From Bdellovibrionaceae bacterium UBA3535 (GTDB lineage: Bacteria; Bdellovibrionota; Bdellovibrionia; Bdellovibrionales; UBA840): a DNA stretch of 20,475 nt. Under the pieces are notes generated by a model. That model did no database searches and was not told the DNA's origin. It was given only the letters and a program-made list of their open reading frames with translations. Below are positions 15,752 through 20,475 of the stretch, in pieces; within the stretch, counting starts at the first letter, position 1; each line of letters begins with the position of its first letter. The position numbers and the translations under genes were made by a program. The DNA is taken from NCBI GenBank assembly GCA_002376845.1, contig DFOS01000018.1, positions 1 to 20,475 on the forward strand, given 5' to 3'.

Positions 15752-15780
15752 TATATAGGCAATTAGATTCAACACGGCAA
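15752..15780 (-). promoter_or_regulatory. Promoter of the CHAP-like gene
   Basis: On the minus strand TTGCCG (15775-15780) is followed after 17 bases by TATATA (15752-15757), about 25 bases from the ATG at 15726. A 6-bp inverted repeat CGCGCT/AGCGCG (15781-15800) lies immediately upstream of the -35. Confidence 0.55.
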
Positions 15781-15800
15781 CGCGCTGCATATAGAGCGCG

Positions 15801-16057
15801 AGTGAAAAAAGGTTGTTTAAAATTATGTTTCGATAGCAAGAAAAGATAGATGTGAACAGGGGGCTATGCTGCATTCACTATGTATTAATTCAATAAATAC
15901 GGATATTTAGCTATATAACTTATAACTATAAGCTATAGCCGATTTTGAAAAAGCCTGTATCTAAGCCTACCTTCACAAAAAGCCCCTGAGAAATTAGCTA
16001 CTTAGAACGTCTTTAGCCGCATAGCATTAATGAGAATAAGTAGTATACAACGTATTT
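15801..16057. other. Non-coding part of the 387-base gap before the HTH gene, with an AT-rich dyad
   Basis: No gene is supported between 15727 and 16113. Besides the CHAP promoter and the operator pair, the region holds an imperfect palindrome at 15910-15939: outer arms GCTATA/TATAGC enclose CTTATA-AC-TATAAG, the two halves differing by a small bulge. The remainder (15940-16057) is AT-rich with no motif I can name. Confidence 0.4.
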
Positions 16058-16095
16058 TATTGTGTAACACAATATATATATTGTAAATCACAATA
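16058..16095 (+). promoter_or_regulatory. Tandem 17-bp dyads upstream of the HTH gene (probable operators)
   Basis: Site 1 (16058-16074) is TATTGTGTAACACAATA, a perfect 7-bp inverted repeat around TAA. Site 2 (16079-16095) is TATTGTAAATCACAATA, with 6-bp arms. The two centres are 21 bases apart, two helical turns, so bound dimers would lie on the same DNA face. They occupy the space where the promoter -10 (TATATATT) would be and end just before AAGGAG (16098-16103). Autoregulation by the downstream HTH protein is the simplest reading. Confidence 0.65.
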
Positions 16096-16113
16096 CTAAG
16101 GAGCCATATTGCT

Positions 16114-16590
16114 ATGCAGTTAGATCGGCAAGATAAAGCACAAACTTTAAGATCCAAAACAAGTCTTAGGATTCGCTATGAGGTACAAGCGGAGCGAATC
16201 AAGCAGGAAATAGGGGATTTGGAACGCATTCGGCAGCGTTTAGGCCTAAGCAAACGAAAGGTCTGTCAGCTCTTATTAATTGATCCCTCCACCTGGACAA
16301 GATGGACGAATTTCTCCGGCGCCAAGCCTCCTCCACATATATATCGGATGCTACAATGGTATTTGATTTTGCAGGAGCAACACCCACAAATGCATTCGGA
16401 TTATTGGTTAAGGTCCTACACCAATCAAACCCAGGATGCTGAGCAAATTGAGCAGGGCAAAAGAATTCTAGAATTGGAAAACAAGATTCAAGCCTTTGAA
16501 AAGCAGAGCAAAAAGCAAGTATATGTTTTGGCCGTGCTATCTTTATGCCTGCTACTTGCGGTGAGCTCGCTGATTTTGATGATGGAATAA
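16114..16590 (+). CDS. Helix-turn-helix protein with C-terminal membrane anchor
   Basis: This 158-residue protein has an N-terminal basic helical part (1-36), then an HTH-like segment RIRQRLGLSKRKVCQLLLIDPSTWTRW (38-64) of the Xre/Cro type, with the recognition helix around DPSTWTRW. An amphipathic, coiled-coil-like helix follows (about 108-134, EQIEQGKRILELENKIQAFEKQ), ending in one transmembrane segment (136-156, VYVLAVLSLCLLLAVSSLIL). The N-terminus should face the cytoplasm. SD AAGGAG lies ten bases before the ATG. Two 17-bp dyads sit directly upstream, so it probably binds its own promoter. Membrane-tethered regulators of this build are uncommon. Its signal and other targets are unknown. 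Confidence 0.75.
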   Translation: MQLDRQDKAQTLRSKTSLRIRYEVQAERIKQEIGDLERIRQRLGLSKRKVCQLLLIDPSTWTRWTNFSGAKPPPHIYRMLQWYLILQEQHPQMHSDYWLRSYTNQTQDAEQIEQGKRILELENKIQAFEKQSKKQVYVLAVLSLCLLLAVSSLILMME

Positions 16591-16597
16591 ATCAGAA

Positions 16598-17422
16598 TTA
16601 ATCTTCTTTGATTAAAATCTTTAACAAATGGATGTATTGCTTGGACTCTTGGAATGTATAGAGCTCACAATTGCAGGGGATTAAGTTTTTTCCGTTCTTG
16701 ATAAACACCAATTCAATGTTTTTAATCAACGGCTCTCCGCGACCTCTTGTTATCTCTTGCGAGAGACGAATATGGGATTCCTCCGTCATCAGGTGCTTTA
16801 ACTGCAAATCTTCCATATCGCCCAAATCAAAGTTAAAAGTATCTTTGAATGCTTTATTTAGCGAAAGAAGTATGCCTTTTGTAGAGAATAAAATATGCAT
16901 AAAAGGATGATAATCAAAGGCATTTAAATACATGCTATTGGGATCTACTTTTTTAACAAAATCTTCTACCACCTTTTGTGTGGCGCCAGCTCTATCAACC
17001 TCTCTTTGTAATTCATCTTCTACCTGCTGCAAAAGTTTACCGCTAAATAGCTTTAAAATATCTCGGGGCGAAATAATTCCAATAAGCTTATCCCCCATAC
17101 CCAGCACCAAGACCCGCGCATGACCTTTTTGCACAACCTCCGATAAAAAATCCTTCACCTCAGTGCCTTCTTTCACATAGATGGCTTCAGCAAAAGTGGA
17201 AGAAAATTCTTTTACTGTTTGCTTGCCAGGATCGTGTTTTTGAATGGCCAAAGCCTTTACCAATGAAATTTCGGTTAGGGTACCCATGGGCTTGTTGTCG
17301 CTATCAAGAACGGGTAGGCTTCGATAGCGGTGACGCAAGAATAACTCCAAAGCTTCTTCCAGCCTATCCTCTGCATAAATACAGACGGGTTTTAACGTCA
17401 TAACATCACGTGCAAACTTCAT
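16598..17422 (-). CDS. CBS-CBS-PAS sensor protein
   Basis: This is a 274-residue soluble protein. Two CBS motifs (about 7-58, VMTLKPVCIYAEDRLEEALELF...SLPVLD, and 72-130, ending LIGIISPRDILKLFSG) form a Bateman module that usually binds adenine nucleotides. After a helical linker (KLLQQVEDELQREVDRAG) a PAS-like domain follows (about 160-268, FHPFMHILFSTKGI-type opening, then LNKAFKDTFNF and LKHLMTEESHIRLSQEI). No kinase, cyclase or DNA-binding output is attached, so it must act through a partner. There is no SD; a TAGAAT -10 lies six bases before the ATG, predicting a leaderless mRNA. It is divergent from leucine dehydrogenase and convergent with the HTH gene (seven bases between stops). Confidence 0.82.
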   Translation of the reverse strand: MKFARDVMTLKPVCIYAEDRLEEALELFLRHRYRSLPVLDSDNKPMGTLTEISLVKALAIQKHDPGKQTVKEFSSTFAEAIYVKEGTEVKDFLSEVVQKGHARVLVLGMGDKLIGIISPRDILKLFSGKLLQQVEDELQREVDRAGATQKVVEDFVKKVDPNSMYLNAFDYHPFMHILFSTKGILLSLNKAFKDTFNFDLGDMEDLQLKHLMTEESHIRLSQEITRGRGEPLIKNIELVFIKNGKNLIPCNCELYTFQESKQYIHLLKILIKED

Positions 17423-17428
17423 ATTTTA

Positions 17429-17456
17429 ATTCTAAATTAGCTTGAATGCTAAGCAA
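17429..17456 (-). promoter_or_regulatory. Promoter of the CBS-PAS gene, predicting a leaderless mRNA
   Basis: On the minus strand TTGCTT (17451-17456), 16 bases, TAGAAT (17429-17434). Only six bases separate the -10 from the ATG at 17422, so transcription would start at or just inside the start codon, and there is no SD. Confidence 0.4.
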
Positions 17457-17515
17457 GCAGAAAGGTATTTTAGGCTATTTTCAGTGCACTTTGCTGCGAG
17501 GCCTAGACTTTTTGG

Positions 17516-17542
17516 TTGCATGGCAATTTTGCGCTCTATAGT
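17516..17542 (+). promoter_or_regulatory. Probable promoter of leucine dehydrogenase
   Basis: TTGCAT (17516-17521), 15 bases, TATAGT (17537-17542). The spacing is short, but the -10 (TATAGTAT) is good and lies about 25 bases before the ATG at 17568, leaving room for the GGAGGG SD. Confidence 0.4.
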
Positions 17543-17567
17543 ATCAATGGCACCAATTGGAGGGAAT

Positions 17568-18683
17568 ATGGCCTTAACATTTGAGTTGATCGAAAAGCAT
17601 GGAGAGCATGAGCAAATCGTTTTTTGTCACGACAAAACAGCTGGCTTAAAAGCCATTATCGCCATTCACAACACCGCTTTAGGACCCGCGCTTGGCGGCA
17701 CACGCATGTGGAATTATAAAAACGAAGAAGAGGCTTTGATTGATGTTTTGCGCCTTTCAAAAGGCATGACCTATAAGGCCGCTGCGGCTGGATTAAATTT
17801 GGGCGGCGGGAAAGCCGTAATCATTGGTGATCCTGAAAAGGACAAAAGTGAAGCCTTGTTTCGAGCTTTTGGGCAATACATTAACTCATTAAATGGTCGA
17901 TACATTACAGCAGAAGATGTTGGCACCAGCGTGAAGGATATGGGCTACGTATTTGCTGAGACCCATTTTGTAACCGGCATATCTCCTGCTCTTGGCGGCT
18001 CCGGAGACCCATCGCCATTAACCGCCAATGGGGTACTCCACGGCATTAAAGCTAGTGTAAAAGAAAAAATGAAAACAGACTCCTTAAAGGGAGTTCGAGT
18101 CGCCATTCAAGGTTTGGGTAAAGTTGGCTCCTATCTTGCTGGCTTCTTGGTTGAACAAGGTGCAGAAATTATCGTGGCCGACATTAATGAGGCCAAAACC
18201 AAAGATATGGAAAAACGCTATAAAGCAAAAGTTGTTTCTTCAGATGAGATTTTATTTCAAGAATGCGATGTTTTGGCTCCTTGTGCTATGGGGGCCATCA
18301 TCAATGATGAAACCATTAAGAAAATCAATTGTAAGATTGTCGCGGGAGGCGCCAATAACCAATTGGCAGAAAATCACCATGGCGATCAGTTAAAAGAGAT
18401 GGGAATATTGTATGCTCCAGATTACGTGATCAATGCTGGGGGATTGATGAACGTCTTTGTGGAGCTGGAGGGATACTCCAAAGAGCGAGCCATAGAACGA
18501 ACCGAAACCATCTACGACAATCTTTTAGATATATTTAAGATTTCACGAGAAGAAAATATACCCACTTATCAAGCAGCCAATGCACTTGCCGAAAGGCGAC
18601 TGGATAGTATTGGTCGATTGAGGCAAAAGCATCCAGGTCAAATGACTAGGACTTTTAGCACATTAAAAATAGACAATCGTTAA
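17568..18683 (+). CDS. Leucine dehydrogenase (Glu/Leu/Phe/Val dehydrogenase family)
   Basis: This is a 371-residue NAD-dependent oxidative deaminase of branched-chain amino acids, matching family size (about 364). Seen are ALGPALGGTRMW (38-49), KGMTYKAAAAGLNLGGGKAVIIGDP with Lys70 and catalytic Lys82, TAEDVGTSVKDM, and the Rossmann motif GLGKVG (182-187) with Asp205 after strand IIVAD, indicating NAD preference. APDYVINAGGL is also typical. The start is set by GGAGGG (17559-17564) before the ATG at 17568. The frame is open for 42 codons further upstream, but those residues do not fit the family and would cover the promoter. Valine or phenylalanine could be alternative substrates, but the LGPALGGTRMW form favours leucine. 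Its stop overlaps the next convergent gene by four bases. Confidence 0.92.
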   Translation: MALTFELIEKHGEHEQIVFCHDKTAGLKAIIAIHNTALGPALGGTRMWNYKNEEEALIDVLRLSKGMTYKAAAAGLNLGGGKAVIIGDPEKDKSEALFRAFGQYINSLNGRYITAEDVGTSVKDMGYVFAETHFVTGISPALGGSGDPSPLTANGVLHGIKASVKEKMKTDSLKGVRVAIQGLGKVGSYLAGFLVEQGAEIIVADINEAKTKDMEKRYKAKVVSSDEILFQECDVLAPCAMGAIINDETIKKINCKIVAGGANNQLAENHHGDQLKEMGILYAPDYVINAGGLMNVFVELEGYSKERAIERTETIYDNLLDIFKISREENIPTYQAANALAERRLDSIGRLRQKHPGQMTRTFSTLKIDNR

Positions 18684-19219
18684 TTGCTATCGATGGATAA
18701 ATAGACCTTCAGGTTTTCAGCAAAATCACGGGGGTATTCTTGCAGCCGCAGTACCTCTTGTCTTTGCACCTCAATGGCGTGGTGAATTTTAAGGATTTGT
18801 TGGTCGCTCAATGGCTCTAAGTTTAAGGGCTTTAAATTCAAAAATTCCTTTTCCGGATTTTTCTTGGCACGAAGACTAGTTGAGTCGCTTATGTATATAT
18901 GAAGATTGTTGGCAACATTCATATACTGCAAAAGATTTAAATATTTGTGCGCCATGCTTTCATGAAAATGCAGGTGTACTTCCTTGCCTGAGGCAGCCAT
19001 ATAGAGGAAAAAGCCTGTTAAAAATTGGTTTTTTTGATAGTTGTAGGAAAACGGATTTTCTACGTAAATGCTCTGTGCATCCTTGCTAGCGCCTTTTTTG
19101 ATAAGCTCCAAAATTTGCACGTCCTTGCTTACAGGGCCATGATTGCGCTCAAATGGGGAGCGAAAAATTTCGTTGCACTGATTGGCAGACAAGATGGCAG
19201 AAATGATCCAAATAAGCAT
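18680..19219 (-). CDS. Small exported or membrane-anchored protein of unknown function
   Basis: The ATG at 19219 is chosen because GGAG lies six bases upstream; an ATG ten codons earlier (19249) lacks an SD. The 179-residue product opens with a short hydrophobic segment, MLIWIISAILSANQC, which could be a cleavable signal or an anchor and lacks the usual basic residues. The body mixes helices and strands (SIYVENPFSYN, LTGFFLYMAASGKEVHLHFHE, LHIYISDSTSL) and ends in a charged helix (IHHAIEVQRQEVLRLQEYPRDF). No family or catalytic motif was recognised. It overlaps the leucine dehydrogenase stop by four bases (TTAA shared by both stops). Confidence 0.7.
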   Translation of the reverse strand: MLIWIISAILSANQCNEIFRSPFERNHGPVSKDVQILELIKKGASKDAQSIYVENPFSYNYQKNQFLTGFFLYMAASGKEVHLHFHESMAHKYLNLLQYMNVANNLHIYISDSTSLRAKKNPEKEFLNLKPLNLEPLSDQQILKIHHAIEVQRQEVLRLQEYPRDFAENLKVYLSIDSN

Positions 19220-19357
19220 AATGATCTCCAAAAATAAAATTAGTGCCAAAAAACGTCCATGAAGACCCTCTAGGGCCCCACTATGCGCCTTAGCTAAAAA
19301 TTAGCGCCCATAGAAGTGGCAAAACATTTGCATACTATTAGGATGAGGAACGTTTAT

Positions 19358-19831
19358 ATGCAATTTTTATTTAAGCAAATTCTAATCATCCCTGTAATTT
19401 TTAGCATGTCCTATGCTTTTGCTGGGGAGGCGGACGGGGTAAATTTTAAGGCGCAAGATTGCACCTATACCCTAGAGGGCCGAAACTATGCCAAAGAGCA
19501 CTTTGGCGATAGCATCAAAATCGGTTTGGTCGGAAAAAACACCTTACATCTAAAAACAAGCCATCAAGAACAGGCCTTAAGAATCAAGCAAGGCGAGCAC
19601 AAACCGCTGAGCTCGCAAGAAGGCATTTTTAATTACCAATGGCAAAAGCAAGGGGACTCCTACAACTTATCCATCATTGAGACCCTGTTAAATGATTTCG
19701 ATAAGATCCAAAACACCCAGCATTCCGTTAGTATATATCCTCAAGGCAAATCTCTAAAAATAGTATGGACCAAAAAAGAAGAAAACGGTTGGGGTTCTAC
19801 AACTCAATGCAATTATATCGCATTTAATTGA
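19358..19831 (+). CDS. Small periplasmic protein of unknown function
   Basis: The start at 19358 is supported by GAGG nine bases upstream and by a clean Sec signal peptide, MQFLFKQILIIPVIFSMSYAFA, cleaved after AFA. In-frame ATGs at 19316 and 19343 would only lengthen the signal. The mature part (about 135 residues) looks like a small beta-sandwich or lipocalin-like fold: DCTYTLEGRNY, IGLVGKNTLHLKT, NYQWQKQGDSYNLSII, HSVSIYPQGKSLKIVW. Two Cys (in QDCTYT near the start and TQCNYI at the end) could join the ends by a disulfide. No family recognised. It overlaps the convergent PilZ-like gene by 19 bases. Confidence 0.72.
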   Translation: MQFLFKQILIIPVIFSMSYAFAGEADGVNFKAQDCTYTLEGRNYAKEHFGDSIKIGLVGKNTLHLKTSHQEQALRIKQGEHKPLSSQEGIFNYQWQKQGDSYNLSIIETLLNDFDKIQNTQHSVSIYPQGKSLKIVWTKKEENGWGSTTQCNYIAFN

Positions 19832-20466
19832 TTGTTAATGGATTCAAAATCCACGATTTGATGTTCTAGTAACAAATTCTGTAAAAACTCATCCAAATTG
19901 GCAAACTTACGCTGATCAAGATCCAAAAATTCTATGCCATAAGTATTCTTTGTATCGGATCTTTTAATCTTTGATCTTATATTTACTTCTTTGTTGTTAC
20001 AATAAAACTGCAAACAATAGTCTTTCTTTAAATCCAATCCAGCTTCGCATTGAATTAAGCAGCCCGTACTACTGATGTTGACTAGCTGAAAGCTCTCTCC
20101 ATTTAGGTCCAGTATTTTTCCTTGAACATTAAGGTGGTGACGATCGTTAATGGGATGTTTTTTTATAATGTTAAACGAAAACAAATACCAGTTTGCCATA
20201 AGAAGTATGTGGTAGGAAATAAAATTGCCAAAACCTATCAAACTTTGGTTCTTGATAAGAATGGTAACGGCAAGAAGTGAGCTTAGACATAAGAAGCTTA
20301 AGACGAATATGGGAACATTGCGTTTTTTGTAATAGGATTTTTGAAAAGCAAGATATGCTAAGCTAATGTATAGGGCGGCCAATAGGCTATGAAATAGGCC
20401 TATAATATGCAGATCTGACAGCATAAATAGGCCCCATATTGTGGATACTATAAGTGTAGTGACCAC
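19813..20466 (-). CDS. Membrane protein with C-terminal PilZ-like domain (5' end uncertain, possibly partial)
   Basis: From the GTG at 20466 the protein has 217 residues, but the frame stays open to the window edge, so the real start may lie outside. An ATG at 20424 preceded by GGGG is another choice. Residues 1-105 form three or four hydrophobic segments. Residues 106-205 resemble a PilZ domain with the NxSxxG motif as NISSTG (130-135), then LIQCEAGL and GIEFLDL. The companion RxxxR motif is not intact (RHHLN, Arg109), so c-di-GMP binding is doubtful. A role in motility or surface signalling is possible. The 3' end overlaps the convergent gene. Confidence 0.65.
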   Translation of the reverse strand: MVTTLIVSTIWGLFMLSDLHIIGLFHSLLAALYISLAYLAFQKSYYKKRNVPIFVLSFLCLSSLLAVTILIKNQSLIGFGNFISYHILLMANWYLFSFNIIKKHPINDRHHLNVQGKILDLNGESFQLVNISSTGCLIQCEAGLDLKKDYCLQFYCNNKEVNIRSKIKRSDTKNTYGIEFLDLDQRKFANLDEFLQNLLLEHQIVDFESINNQLNAI

Positions 20467-20475
20467 GACTTGATC

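Noticed and set aside
15651..15874. Short minus-strand open frames upstream of the CHAP-like gene
   Set aside because: They run through the CHAP promoter, lack an SD, and overlap that gene in other frames.
17442..17567. Longer N-terminus for leucine dehydrogenase (42 extra residues)
   Set aside because: The extra residues do not resemble the family, have no SD, and would cover the promoter; GGAGGG supports the start at 17568.
1..20475. CRISPR array, insertion sequence or rRNA
   Set aside because: No regularly spaced repeats, transposase genes or rRNA-like sequence were found on reading through the window.

Overview
The window looks like chromosomal DNA of a moderately AT-rich Gram-negative bacterium. 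It has GGAGG-type Shine-Dalgarno (SD) sites, ATG/TTG/GTG starts, a lipobox lipoprotein, several Sec signal peptides, a PilZ-type membrane protein and a tRNA gene with encoded CCA. The gene content (HGD-type homogentisate dioxygenase, leucine dehydrogenase, many exported proteins without recognisable family, a CHAP-like cell-wall hydrolase, a small membrane-anchored helix-turn-helix protein) suggests the Bdellovibrionota or a neighbouring lineage. That placement is an impression, not a proven assignment. No rRNA, CRISPR array or insertion sequence was seen.

Region 1 (30-7842, minus strand) is a housekeeping and metabolic block. It holds tRNA-Asp(GUC), a tightly packed operon, and a queG - creatininase-family - ureohydrolase run. 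The operon reads: small helical protein, two ABC-exporter half-transporters with complementary degenerate ATP sites, then homogentisate 1,2-dioxygenase. It starts from a good sigma70-like promoter at 5135-5163, and its genes overlap or nearly touch. The creatininase and the formimidoylglutamase-like ureohydrolase are joined by an ATGA overlap, suggesting consecutive steps (ring opening, then C-N hydrolysis).

Region 2 (7899-10368, plus strand) has the CCA-adding enzyme and a lipoprotein gene. The lipoprotein frame runs unbroken from 9161 to 10312 except for one TGA at 9470-9472. A strong terminator follows.

Region 3 (10367-13586) is the most accessory-looking part. A catalytic-domain-only tyrosine recombinase (minus) is divergent from a two-gene operon (plus). 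The first gene encodes a 605-residue, strongly divergent SelO/YdiU-like pseudokinase-fold protein. It keeps the metal-binding Asn/Asp pair but has Cys where the family has its nucleotide-binding Lys. It is ATGA-coupled to an S51 (PepE/YgaJ-like) serine peptidase. This is the best candidate here for an undescribed two-protein system.

Region 4 (13720-16590) has an exported protein with a TTG start and a convergent secreted CHAP-like hydrolase, separated by a bidirectional terminator. After a 387-base intergenic region comes a membrane-anchored HTH gene, whose start is preceded by two 17-bp dyads exactly 21 bp apart, a likely autoregulatory operator.

Region 5 (16598-20475) has a CBS-CBS-PAS sensor protein with a probably leaderless mRNA, NAD-dependent leucine dehydrogenase, two small exported proteins, and a membrane PilZ-like protein whose frame is open to the window edge. 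Convergent neighbours here overlap tail to tail, so the region is very compact.
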